From assembly GCA_027596075.1 (NCBI GenBank), contig JADGJC010000451.1, forward strand, positions 1 to 26,322: a DNA stretch of 26,322 bases, written 5' to 3'. This DNA is from Rhizophlyctis rosea (taxonomy: Eukaryota; Chytridiomycota; Chytridiomycetes; Rhizophlyctidales; Rhizophlyctidaceae). This document shows positions 9,945 to 19,669 of the stretch, in pieces; positions within the stretch are counted from its first letter, which is position 1; every line of letters begins with the position of its first letter. The notes beneath the pieces are model-generated. The model had not been told where the DNA came from. It made no database searches and was given only the letters and a program-made list of their open reading frames with translations. A program made the translations under genes and the position numbers.

Positions 9945-10698
9945 ATGTCCAACACTGATATCCCCCCAACATCTCTCAACTCGTGGTGGTCTTCGCCGTC
10001 ACCCTCTGCGTGTGCGTCTCCTGCGAAGACTGTTCAAACTATTCGCGTCCCACCAGCGTCACCACCATCCAGTGGTACATCCAACATCGGGACTAGTCCC
10101 CTCCTGTCCGCATTTACTGGGGCGAGTCCCTAACCAAAATTGTATGCACCTCCATCCCCAAACTCTAACCTGCCGCCGTTCTACAAGACGTAGACATTAT
10201 GGAACCGCATTGCGGGAAATGTGATCACGTCCGCTCCATGGCCGTCGCAAGAACCTGTCCAGGATATAGATAAGGAATCCGGACGGGGGCAACAAGTGCG
10301 AAATATTTTGAGTAATCTGTATTCCAAGACGACGCTGCGGAACATTGGTTACCTTTTGAGTGGGACTGCATTGGTGATCGCCACCGTGTACTATGTTTTT
10401 GCTCTGAACAGCGATGGAAAGGTGTCCAAGATACAAACCATTGGTGACGGATCGCCCCGGCTTGGACAAACATCTGAAGATGAAGCGACGGAAGTGCAAA
10501 AAACGATGAGGCGCCGGGAATACTTTTAGGCCACTTCTTCCCCGGTTAAAGGTTCTGAGAGTAGGTCTGAGTCCCAGTCCAGGTGAAGGTCAACAAGCAG
10601 GTCGTGGTCAAGGAGCAAGTCTAGGAGCAAATAGATCGAGGAATGCTCGTGGATTGGGCTCGAAAAAGACAAGGGGAAAGAGGAGATCCAGGCCCTAG
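9945..10698 (+). pseudogene. Single-pass membrane protein with Arg/Ser-rich basic tail, multiple nonsense codons
   Basis: Starting at ATG 9945 (MSNTDIPPTSLNSW) one frame runs, interrupted only by TAA 10131-10133, TAG 10191-10193, TAG 10527-10529, TGA 10584-10586 and TAG 10632-10634. Between them it encodes a Pro/Ser-rich N-terminus, a membrane helix (NIGYLLSGTALVIATVYYVF), an acidic linker and an SR-type tail (SRSESQSR, then RSTSRSWSRSKSRSK). A +1 shift near 10630 gives a further basic run ending at TAG 10696-10698. Soluble N-terminus, one helix and strongly basic tail would suit a virion inner-membrane protein contacting DNA; that role is inference and no family is recognised. The first stop and the frame up to 10529 are clearer than the tail. 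Confidence 0.5.
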
Positions 10699-11170
10699 GA
10701 AAAACGATCGCCGTAAACATGGGGTTAAGTGAGTTTTTTTTTCACCAATAGGTGGTATGTATTTTCTGCCACCAACTCATCTGACTCCCATTTACATTCA
10801 TCAGGCAAAACAATTCATGTTCTTTGCAATACATTTAGATATCTAACAATTCGAAATAAAAATATAATGGGTAAGGGGCGAAGTCATACATGCTACTTTT
10901 CGTACACTATCCCTTCATAAAACTTTCAAAAAGGATAGCGTCTTCCTTCCCGTCCAAGAAAAAGTCCTCCATATCGTGATCAAAAATCCAATAACCGAAC
11001 ATACTCGCCATTACATTCTTGAAAGCTAGCCACCGAAGCTCCTCGCTTTTTGCTGTTCCTCTAACTATTGATATACTAATGCTACCTCCCCAATGTTCGG
11101 CGGCAGCAGATTCCGATATTCAATGCGTCACCCTTTGTTTCAGCCATCCCGGCGGCATACTGGGTTCCTC
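10699..11170. other. AT-rich stretch without a confident gene
   Basis: There are poly-T and A/T-rich tracts (for example 10737-10742 and 10845-10870). The short + frame at 10729-10920 has no recognisable features. The frame of the downstream minus-strand gene reads through its TAG to 11128, which could be its lost C-terminus. Confidence 0.5.
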
Positions 11171-11821
11171 CTAATGGGTAGAGTGCAACAGCTTGATTAC
11201 AGTTATCCTTCTCAACACAGACTGTTCAACCTCTGGCAAGGAGTTCAACACTGCCGATGCTCCTTGCGCGCAAGCCATAATCTCCAAGTAGGCCCCACGG
11301 TTCAAACATCTTTCCTCAAGCCAATCCAGGACCGAGGTGAAATATGGGGTTGAGTTGACCGTGGGGTGGACAAGGAGAATGGAACCTGTGCCGCTGAGTA
11401 TGTTGATGTAAGGAATCATAGATCCGACTGTCATGGAGCGTTGAGTAGTCTGTGAGGACCAGATTCCAGGGGGCTCTTGAGCATTGGGGACGAGGATGGT
11501 GACGCGGTGGGGGTGGGGTGTCGCACAAAAGTGGCTGTGGAGGGGGCATGGACGCAGGGTAGCAGATGGGTTGTCTTCCGACTGATAGGCACTGTGATAC
11601 AAATGCACGTCTTGCAGCTCAGTTTTGACAAAATCGAAGTAGTTGAAAACCTTGAGCAATGGGTAATGGGTGAGTCCTTGCTGAGGAGAGAAAGGTCCGG
11701 AGCGGGAGGTGTGCCATGGAATTTGGATTCGGCTTGGTGTAAGCATATAGTGAAAAGTACGAAAAAGAGAAGGATGGTGGTCGAAGAGAGGGAAGGTCGC
11801 TTGTATGTTTGCATTGGACAT
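11171..11821 (-). CDS. Possible Arb2/FAM172-like alpha/beta-hydrolase-fold protein
   Basis: ATG 11821-11819 opens 216 codons. The C-terminal half has VGSMIPYINILSG, LLVHPTVNS, a helix, LEIMACAQGASAVLNSL and a final ITVIKLLHSTH. The spacing resembles the Arb2/FAM172 fold, where a nucleophile-elbow-like strand-turn-helix is followed by a strand ending near Asp-Ser-x-His. The elbow Ser is replaced by the AQGAS arrangement here, so catalysis is doubtful. The frame continues after TAG 11171-11173 for about 14 codons to TGA 11128-11130, so the stop may be premature. The N-terminal 90 residues are Pro/His-rich and unassigned. The identification is tentative. Confidence 0.4.
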   Translation of the reverse strand: MSNANIQATFPLFDHHPSLFRTFHYMLTPSRIQIPWHTSRSGPFSPQQGLTHYPLLKVFNYFDFVKTELQDVHLYHSAYQSEDNPSATLRPCPLHSHFCATPHPHRVTILVPNAQEPPGIWSSQTTQRSMTVGSMIPYINILSGTGSILLVHPTVNSTPYFTSVLDWLEERCLNRGAYLEIMACAQGASAVLNSLPEVEQSVLRRITVIKLLHSTH

Positions 11822-12862
11822 TTATGAGATGGGTGACTGCTCTGGATGCTTTCCGGAGGTAGCTGGTTGTTGTGATGCGCTGCTCCTGTTCAGTATGTCG
11901 CGAGAGGGATTAAAATGACTTTGAAAATTCACTCCAAGTTGAAGAGACTACGTGCATAGTCTATGAGAGTTTTCATGTCTGGTGGAGGTGGGGTGATGTG
12001 AACTTGACACGTCGCGTGCTTAGGTAAGAAGATAGTATGTGGCACTGTCAGTGGGAAAGGCATATGTCATTGTGACTACATTCCAAAGTTATGTGATTGT
12101 GTGGCTGATCCTCGGGGGAGCTAAGTGATTGGAATTGATGGATCAGTTTTGCCATCATTGTCCCAAGAAACCATCGGCTATACCATCAACCACCTTTTGA
12201 GCATGAGTCTCTGGTAGTTTCAAATGTGATCACATGTCAGAACATACGAATCGGAAGTATATTAATGCAGAGAGAAAAGAGTGGAAAGGTACCTGGTTGA
12301 GCTCACACCCATGCTTCAGGTTTGATGTTAACAGCCTGAATATTCATCACCCATTCCCACATCCATACCCTACCATCAATTCGGAACCCCTTCGTACATT
12401 CCATTCTAAAATTTATGGTGCAGAGATGCTCTGAAGGCCTTTCTGAGGCTTTTCTTGCCCAAATGAATGTGAACCTGAGACTATCTCTTGTTTTCTGCGC
12501 TGCATCAATATAAAGGGTCGTTCCATTCACAAATTGTTTTCCAAGAAGATCCGTTTAGAGTCATTCGTTAGGTGGCCTGGGCATCACCTGCAAGTGTATA
12601 TAATGTCCGCCTTGATGAGGAAAATGGATTGCCGATTGAGTTGGTTCATTTTGGCACAATACTTGCGGATCCTGTGCCATCAACGAATAGATTTGCCACC
12701 CAAAGCGTTGTATGTATGATTGATCCCCTCCACTTGAGAAGATATTCTAATCTATAGACAGCAACTGAAGCCTGTGGCAACAAACCAAAGCCAAGCGCAA
12801 CCAACAAGCCTGCGGCAACAAACTAAAGCCTGCGGGAACCAAAGCCGGTCACAACAGGCAAC
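11822..12862. other. About 1 kb without a confident gene
   Basis: Only short frames are present. A + strand frame around 12572-12757 gives a protein-like phrase (VYNVRLDEENGLPIELVHFG) but has no start or neighbours to support it. The 3' part holds the short repeats listed separately. No RNA gene or mobile element was recognised. Confidence 0.5.
12767..12850. repeat. Short degenerate direct repeats (AAGCCTGYGGCAACAAAC)
   Basis: Three or four imperfect copies of AAGCCTGCGGCAACAAACYA and the related AACCAAAGCC occur within 85 bases, just past the 3' end of the ribonucleotide reductase gene. Purpose unknown. Confidence 0.6.
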
Positions 12863-13831
12863 CTAGATGTCAGCTTTGAGGTCGAACTTCCTCACGCTCT
12901 GCGCCAACCGGTAGTTGACGGGGCCCAGTTTGTGCGTGTTTATGGATGGATTGGAGTTCGATGAGCTGCATGAACTCGAACGGCTGTGGCACCTTGTAGT
13001 TAGGCTTCAGCCCGAGCATGGTGAGGAGTGTGTCCGTCACGTATTCTATGTACTGGCACATCAGGGTTTCATTCACTTCCAGGAGGGAACAGGGGAGGCT
13101 CTCGGTCTGGAAGGTCTTTTCAATCTCGCACGCCTCGCAGACAATTTTCTTGACAACTTCCTCCGAGGGCTTGTTTCGAATGTGGTTGCGGTTCAGCGTG
13201 CAAGCGAATGACTGGTGGAGTCCTTTATCTCTGGCTATGAATGAGTTGGCTTGTTGGAGGCCTTTGAGGGTACCCCGCTTGCGCAGCCAAAAGAACGCCG
13301 CGAAGGACCCGGAGAAAAAGATGCTTTCAATGGCGGCGAACACGATCAGCCTTTCCGCAAAAGTCGTCTCCGCGGATTGTATCCACTTGAGCCCCCAGTT
13401 CCCTTCCGTTTGATGGCAGGGTTGTGCTGGATGGCGTTGAAGAGGCTGTCACGCTCAGTTGGGTCATCCATGCAGGCGTCGATGAGCATGCTGTACACCT
13501 CGCTGTGAACAGATTCTATCGCCATCTGGAATGTGTAGAAGCATTTGGTCTCTGGGCATTGCACCTCGCGCCACAAGCGTTCCACGAGGTTTTCGTTCAC
13601 GATGCCATCTGCTCCTGCGAAGAAGGCGAGGATATTCTTGATGTAGTACTTTTCCTTCTCGGTGAGGTTCTTGTCCCAGTCTGGCTTGTCATCGGCCAGG
13701 TGGATCTCCCTCGCGGTCCAGTATGCTCCTTGCGCTTTTTTGTAAAAGTCGTAGAGGTTGGGGTATTTGATGGGAAAGAGCGCGTAGCGGTTTGGGGTTT
13801 CCACGAGAATCTCTTCTTTGTGTTCCTGCAT
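12863..13831 (-). pseudogene. RNR2: Ribonucleoside-diphosphate reductase small subunit (class Ia R2)
   Basis: ATG 13831-13829 begins a typical R2 protein: NRYALFPIKYPNLYDFYKKA, then FFAGADGIVNENLVERL with the first iron-binding residues, CFYTFQMAIESVHSEVY with the radical Tyr and further ligands, and SIFFSGSFAAFFWLRKRG, then EVNETLMCQYIEYVTD. R2 carries the di-iron tyrosyl radical that drives dNTP synthesis, and is common in large DNA viruses. Frameshifts occur near 13395 (one G short in a GGG run, after NPAIKRKG) and near 12935. Past the second, the proper C-terminal end is legible in another frame down to TAG at 12863-12865. No nonsense codon was seen in the helical core. About 320 codons, normal for R2. 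Confidence 0.93.
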
Positions 13832-14189
13832 TCTCTACGAGGTGGATTGGACTATTATTGGATTATGGGTTTATGAGGTTATGGGGTTATGCCGCTGGAG
13901 AGGACGTTTTCAACAATGTTTTGGACACAAAGTTTTGGAATGTGGACATGAGCTCCTGATAAGGTCATGCCAAAAGACTAATGATACGTGGCCACCTTTG
14001 CGTGCATTAACAGATTTTCAGATTCGGGACAAAACTGTTCTAACTGTTTGTTTACATGGGGTGAGGCTTACATGCTAGTAACTGCGCGGAACTATATTGG
14101 ATTAGACTCTACGGAACTACGACCCCACCAGACACACCACCACACAAAGTTTTCTTCCCATTCGTCACACTTTGGCCTCTCCGCCCCCT

Positions 14190-14669
14190 CTACATCTGCA
14201 GCGAGCCACTTGGGATGGAGTTGGGCGTAGATGTTCCTGGGGACGTTGACGTAGGGTTAGCAAACGATGGATTTGGTGCATTTTTCACGGCATCCTACGG
14301 TAAAAGACTTTGCGGAATGCTCGCAGGGGCAGTGTGAACTTGGTAGAAGATGGCGAAGGAAGGGAGTGCCGTGGCCGCAACAAGGTTCAAGGCATACTCC
14401 GTGATGGGTATATCGGGCTGTTCAAGCAACACGCGGCCGCGAGTATATACATGGGTGCAGATGCCGTGTGGATCAAATTGCAGGATGCGGTCGCGTCTCC
14501 GTCCCTTTACGTATCTCACCGTGCCCCGATAATGAGGTCGAGCTGTATGGTCGTGCTCTTGACGAGTCAAGGCTCCCACGAGCTTCTGGAAACTAGTGAA
14601 GTACCTTCCTTCCTGAAGGTCTCTGACCGTCGAGCTCATCCTATGGTGGCTATGGTGGATGCCATCCAT
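14190..14669 (-). pseudogene. Unrecognised membrane protein with premature TAG
   Basis: ATG 14669-14667 (or the Met ten codons later) opens a frame with a basic centre (RYVKGRRRDRILQFD), then a hydrophobic segment (ALNLVAATALPSFAIFYQV) that could span a membrane. TAG 14297-14295 interrupts it. The same frame continues as a Pro/Ser/Thr/Asn-rich tail to TAG 14192-14190. The gene is divergent from the helicase with about 160 bases between starts. No family recognised; viral by position. Confidence 0.45.
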
Positions 14670-14832
14670 AATGGTATGGTGATGATTGATAGAATGTAGA
14701 CTAAGGACTAAGCATCAGAAGGCAAGGATGGGAGTCAGGATCGGCGGTGGGCACGGTTTGATAGATATATCAAAATGGGCATCGTTACATGGACTCCTCA
14801 CTATATTGGTCAAGGGGATTGTGGCAGCAGAA

Positions 14833-16244
14833 ATGCCAGAGCCAGAAAAGATTGCCGGTAACATGTCAAAATGCCAGAGATGCCAGACGGTCCTGACCTG
14901 CAGGGGTTACGCTTTGCGGAAGAGTTCGGTAGATGCAAAACACCTGGCCCGCGTGAGGCATGAGCTGACTGCAAGGCCAAAGTCACATCCCGATTTCCTA
15001 TCCGCCGTAACTTTCCCTACATTTCAGGAAACGGCCAATTGGATTCGCGTGCCGCGTTGGTACGGGGTTGAAGAGTTCGGGCCTCCGGAGAAATTCTGCC
15101 TCGAACAGAATGCAGTGGTAGACCGGCGACGCGTTCGATTCGCTGTGGAGCTATTCTTTAACCAGAGGAGACCCCATGACGCGGTGATGGCTGAATTTTC
15201 AAAGCATGGCGACACCGGTCTGCTTTCCCTCCCCACGGGCTTTGGCAAAACGGTGGTGAGCTTGAAGGTTGCATCCACCCTGGGGGTGCGCACATGCATA
15301 TTGGTGCATAAAGACCTCCTCGTCACTCAGTGGGTCGACGCCATTCACAAATTCATGCCTCATGCAACCGTGGGTGTGGTGCAGGGCCCGCGCAAATCGT
15401 TTGATGAAATGTGCGATTTCTATGTCGTCATGATACAGACCCTGCAAAACATGCAGCAGGTCCCGCATATTTTTGGGTTGACGATTTGGGACGAAATACA
15501 CCACGCGCCGAGCACGACTTTCTCCACCGCATTCTACAAAGTGAATGCCGAGTACATGCTTGGGCTCAGCGCCACTCTCGAAAGGAAGGATGGGCTCACT
15601 TCCGTACTGCAGCATCATCTGGGGCCAGAGGTCTCCTCCGCCAAGCCTGACCGCAGCGATCAGAAACACACCGATGTCTGGCTGTGCCGGGATGACAATG
15701 CGGATCCATCCTTCGACATTAGGAAATGGGTGGGAACCATTACCAAGCTTTGTTGAGACCCCGACCGGAAAGAATTGATAATGCAGGCAGTCTTCAAGGT
15801 GCTGCGTGATGATCCCCTCGATCAGTGAAAAATTCTCATCCTCACGAACCGATGTTCCCATGCATCCCACCTCCTGGCGCAAGTTTCTGCATTTTGCGAG
15901 GCGAATGGGATCCAGAGGACGAGATGCATGATCAGCAGCGAAATGAAAAAGGAGGAACGCGCGAGGTGATGCGAAGCAATATTATCCTTGCGACCTACTC
16001 CATGGCTGGCGAGGGGGTGGACCTTCCACATCTCAATACCCCAATTTTTGCCTCGCCCAAACGCGACATCACCCAAGCTCTCGGATGCATTTAGCGAAAA
16101 ATTCACGACGTGTCTCCGCTCGTGATTGATGTGACCGATTCCATCGCCTCGGGTCAGGGTCGGGCGCGGCTCCAAACCTACCACAGGGAGCTGCTTGGAA
16201 ATGTTTGTGTTCCCAAGATGGGTCCAAGTCATTTGGTGCGGTAA
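14833..16244 (+). pseudogene. A18-type SF2 helicase (NCLDV transcript-release/DNA helicase)
   Basis: I chose ATG 14833 because upstream codons do not look like the family. The N-terminus has the CRGYALRKSS and ELTARP phrases seen in these viral helicases. Motif I is LPTGFGKTVV, motif II WDEIHH, motif III LGLSATLERKDG. Later, ATYSMAGEGVDLP and KRDITQALGCI are motifs V and VI. Poxvirus A18 and its relatives unwind DNA and help release transcripts. Breaks are TGA 15754-15756, TGA 15826-15828, a frameshift at about 15952-15966, and TAG 16092-16094. Motif VI, normally with an Arg where this reads GCI, has Cys, which a C-to-T change at a CpG would give; that Arg is needed for ATP hydrolysis. About 470 codons, the usual size. 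The end is TAA 16242-16244. Confidence 0.9.
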
Positions 16245-16538
16245 TGGGTCCCTAGGTGACACATGGGACGTGATGAACCCTATGGGTGCCAGGTGGTAGC
16301 TTTCACGATATCAAATGTGCGATCAACAATTTTGACCTTTAATCACGGCCAATTCATTACTTCATTACTTGAGATATTACTTGGAAAGTTGAGGTTGGAG
16401 ACATTGGGCGGAGCTCGAAATCTTGCGACTATATATCATCAACTGAATTACGGCACACTCTAACTACACTTGCTTTGCGAAACAACTCACCCTTTCGCTT
16501 CCTCGTACCCCCTGAACCCCTGAACCACTCGCTATCCC
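16245..16538 (+). promoter_or_regulatory. Intergenic region with TATA-like element before the RING gene
   Basis: No gene is visible. CTATATATC at about 16429-16437 lies roughly 100 bases upstream of the RING start and could be a TATA-type element. This is composition-based only. Confidence 0.25.
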
Positions 16539-17049
16539 ATGATATGCCCAATTTGTTTTGAGGCCGTGAAGACGGACGGGTTCTGTGGAGACCTGTTGTG
16601 GTAAAGCAGGCTACCATCATGAGTGTTTGCTCTCTATAGCTCGGAAGCAAGATTCCGTCATACCTTGCCCGCTCTGTCGCGATGAGATTCCCTACCCTGT
16701 CGTCTACGGGAATGTGATCATTACATACGTCAATGAACTTTACACATTCCCTTTCACTCGTCATCTTCTATCTAAAAGCTCGGTGAGAGACGACCGAATC
16801 GAATTCATCAAGAAAAGCGACTACGTGATGTTAGACTTGGATTGCACATCAGACAAACCCCACTTGATCCTCGAAGACTTCGCTTCCACCATCCAACTCA
16901 AGAAGCCCAGCATTATCCGTGGAAATGTGCCACCGTTACTTCGCGGCAAGGTCAATCTTCTTCTAGAACTTGGTAGCCTCAAGCGCAAACTGGAGGTCAC
17001 CCTCAAGAATGAACTCCTGCCCATTTACCTGCGGAACATGATCAGATGA
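16539..17049 (+). pseudogene. RING-finger protein (probable E3 ubiquitin ligase), frameshifted
   Basis: ATG 16539 begins MICPICFEAVKTDGF, giving the first Cys pair of a RING. A shift near 16582 moves to the frame reading ETCCGKAGYHHECLL and then IPCPLCRDEI, completing the Cys/His pattern of a zinc-binding RING. The remaining 120 residues are mixed alpha/beta and not recognised. RING proteins bind E2 enzymes to add ubiquitin; giant viruses often encode them to alter host protein turnover. The frame stays open to TGA 17047-17049. The finger pattern is clear; the rest of the function is inference. Confidence 0.7.
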
Positions 17050-17275
17050 GTGTTGAGGTGGTGAGTGGCGCATCAGAGATCGACATCCTCATTGCATCAC
17101 TTTCATTGTTTCCCTCCAGCTCCAGTGCCCGTTACTGTTAGTGTAGGACCTAGCTCAGAGACTCTCGCTTTGTAGATACAATTGCCTAATATATTTCGTA
17201 CATCGCTCCCGTGATTTGTGTTCAATCATTGTGTTCAGCTTGGGATAGTTGTGATCTTACGGCGAGCGATTCACT

Positions 17276-18076
17276 TCAGAACTTCTTGCGTCGAAGTCTC
17301 TTTGAAGGCGGTTCAGATGGTCCCCCATGTGTCTGCGATTTGGCCTTTCCTCGGACGGTGTAGAGCACTTGCAAGAATGCGTCGGCCAGGTCGTCCTTCT
17401 TCTTGGACAGCTGCATGACGGAAATCTACTTGTGCAAGGGTTCCTCAGTGGACAGGAAATGCTGGATCTGCTCCTTCGCCATGTGTTTGCGCCGGGCATA
17501 CGGCGTTTTCAGGTGACATTCAATCACGAGCCCATCATAGACCATGAGTTTGGTGTATGCAGGGACGACTTGGATGGGGCAGCGGTCCTCGAAGCGGCTC
17601 ACAAGGCTGGAGAATAAGCTGTGGCTCCACAGGAGCATCTCCCTGCAGTTGGAGCTCTGCTGCTTGATGACCACTTCCAGGTTTTCCTCATCAATGCCGT
17701 TTGCAGGAAGTGTCTCTGAGAGAGTCTCAACGAGCCCGTCCCCGATGGCGAGCAGCTTCAGGCATCTATCTTGCCAATCAGACGCCGTTTTCTTCTTCTT
17801 GGGGGCGTGGATGCCACAATGCTTCTTCGGCGTGCCGTCTGGTGCAATGGCGGCGAGCCTGCCGCATGCCTTTTTGGTTTTTTTCATGATGCACTTGCAG
17901 GTCTCGTCCATTCGTTTGCCCTCAGTGTGTAATGTTTTGCAAGGTGGGGGACCAATGACATCGTGATGCTGCCACTCCAAAATCTCTACTCTGGCGGAGT
18001 GTGTGAAGCTCAAGAGACAGATGGCGAGGTTGCGAATGCCCACATCAATGGACAGGACGGCGCGTTTCGTGGGCAT
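17276..18076 (-). pseudogene. Poxvirus A22-type Holliday junction resolvase (RuvC-like)
   Basis: ATG 18076-18074 gives MPTKRAVLSIDVGIRNLAICLL, the first RuvC-fold strand with its catalytic Asp. The second acidic motif normally reads VIEQQ; here it is VIKQQSSNC, so the catalytic Glu is Lys. TAG 17428-17426 then cuts the protein, but the same frame continues to KKKDDLADAFLQ, holding the last two catalytic Asp, and ends at TGA 17278-17276 after a basic tail. These enzymes cut four-way junctions to resolve replicated viral concatemers. Both the Glu-to-Lys change and the TAG can arise by a transition. About 266 codons. It starts divergently from the kinase gene. Confidence 0.9.
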
Positions 18077-18188
18077 GATTTTTTTTTGTGTGTGCGTTCG
18101 TTCGTCACGGGATGGCAGCTGGAAGCAGGACTGATATGCACTGGTGTCTTTGATTCGCAAACTTTCACAATTGCATCCGATTCAAATC
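18077..18188. promoter_or_regulatory. 112-bp divergent promoter region (resolvase/kinase)
   Basis: The two genes start head to head at 18076 (-) and 18189 (+), so a bidirectional promoter must lie here. A T9 tract follows the resolvase start at about 18079. No conserved box was identified. Confidence 0.4.
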
Positions 18189-19290
18189 ATGACGCGTGAA
18201 GACTTGGGCGAAAACTGGATCGCATCAGTAGCCATGGGTGATTATGTAAGCCAGGACCCTCCAAAGAGAGGACTTTTGTGCCTCCAGACCGATAAACTGG
18301 GGTTCATTCCACACACCAAACAAGTGAAATCCATGAAACCAAAGGGTGTTGATTACGTCCAGCCCAAGATGCTATTTAACCGGTTCATGGTCAAGGAGCA
18401 GTTGGGCAGGGGTTCATTCGGCAGCATCTACAAGATCCTGGACACGCAGACGGGGAGATATTTTGCTGTCAAAGTGGAGAAACAGGAACAAGAATCCGCT
18501 AGTGGAAAGCAAGGGAAACCGTCAAAGAGTCAGTTGGAATGGGAAGTGAGGGTGTACATGGCCATGAAGGGTCACATTATCTCGAGAGATGTGAAATGGC
18601 CCAACGCCTGGTACTACACGTCCCAGGGGCCCTTTAACTATCTCATCATGGACCTGCTGGGTCATAACCTGGACCGCGTGATGCAGGCAACCGCGAGGAA
18701 ACGCTTCAGCGCTCCCACAACCGCATTCCTGGCACAAAAGATGATCACTCTACTCGAAGGATTCCATTCCAGGGGGTACGTGCACAGAGACTTGAAACCG
18801 CAAAACTTTGTGCTCCCCCTTAACATCAATCCTAAATCCACCAGGTGTTCCCACGTCTACCTCATTGATTATGGCCTCCAGGAGGTATGTGAAGGCGGGC
18901 ACGGAGCATTTGGATTTCGAACAGTGCCGACCTCTGAAGGGCACGGTCAGGTTTTCATCTATCAACACCCACCTCGGCACCGAGCAGACCAGGCGCGATG
19001 ACATGCAGTCATTGGGCTACATCTTTGTATATTTCCTGCTGGGTCAGTTACCATGGCAGACGTTGCTCGAAGGGTGTGAAAAGAAGGAAGGCTATCACAT
19101 GATCATGTTGGACAAGTTGGGCAGGCGGTTCGAGGACCTCGTCAAACAAGTCCCGGAAGTCATCCGTGAGCCTCTGCTCGCGTATCTCTTCTACGTCAAT
19201 TCTCTCATGTACCCTGATCAGCCCGACTATGCATATTGTAGAGACTTGTTTGCAAAGGTGGCGAACCGATTTGATGGGTTCTTGATTTGA
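18189..19290 (+). pseudogene. CK1-like Ser/Thr protein kinase, one frameshift
   Basis: ATG 18189 is preferred to the GTG at 18144. It has the Gly loop LGRGSFGSIY, the ATP Lys in FAVKVEKQ, HRDLKPQNF with the catalytic Asp, and LIDYGL where most kinases have DFG. It then has GTVRFSSINTHLGTEQTRRDD and SLGYIFVYFLLGQLPW, both casein kinase 1 family signatures. A single-base frameshift near 18880, right after DYGL, separates the parts; there is no nonsense codon. Viral B1/CK1-type kinases phosphorylate DNA-binding and host proteins. About 366 codons, near family size. It could be viral or a captured host kinase. Confidence 0.85.
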
Positions 19291-19292
19291 GT

Positions 19293-19669
19293 TCAAATCT
19301 TGCGGGGACCGAGCTTGAGACCGAGTTTGAGCAGGGAAGTGACAGAGTTGGAGCTAACACCCACATTCACGACTGATGGATTGACTGGTCGGGGTGGCGT
19401 TGACTTGAGATAATTGCGCCTCATGATTGATTGGATGCCCTTCGTGGCGCAGCGCTGAGCCACCTTGGTTTCACAGTGGCCCACAAAAAGCTGCCTGTGG
19501 GAAAACGGGTGGCGCGTCAGGGCTTTCGTGAACGTGGCGCATGAGGATTACAAATCTAGCACGTGGATGGGCTTCGGGATACAACTCCTTCTGCTGCATA
19601 ACCCGCTGGCCCTCACCCACAGAAAACGCTTTCTTCCCTTTTACTTCAGTCCGTTTTCGTGTAGGAATC
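19293..19669 (-). other. Weak coding-like frames, no confident gene
   Basis: Between the kinase and caspase genes, minus-strand frames at 19293-19484 and 19471-19704 overlap in different phases. The 3' one has GHCETKVAQRCATKGIQSIM and looks faintly coding. No domain or start is convincing. The region also must hold the promoter of the caspase gene. Confidence 0.25.

Noticed and set aside
11477..11827. + strand ORF of 116 codons
   Set aside because: Shadow of the minus-strand Arb2-like frame, which has the recognisable pattern.
12572..12757. Hedgehog/intein-like (Hint) fragment
   Set aside because: Only a loose VYN...FGT resemblance, no catalytic Cys/His block and no start.
13346..13420. Introns as the explanation of frameshifts in RNR, kinase and RING genes
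   Set aside because: The reading simply slips by one base at these points with no missing or extra residues, leaving no room for an intron.
124..19290. Poor sequence quality as the source of the breaks
   Set aside because: Some one-base indels in runs could be read errors, but nonsense transitions are not a typical error and a 1.1-kb and a 0.6-kb ORF to the right are clean.
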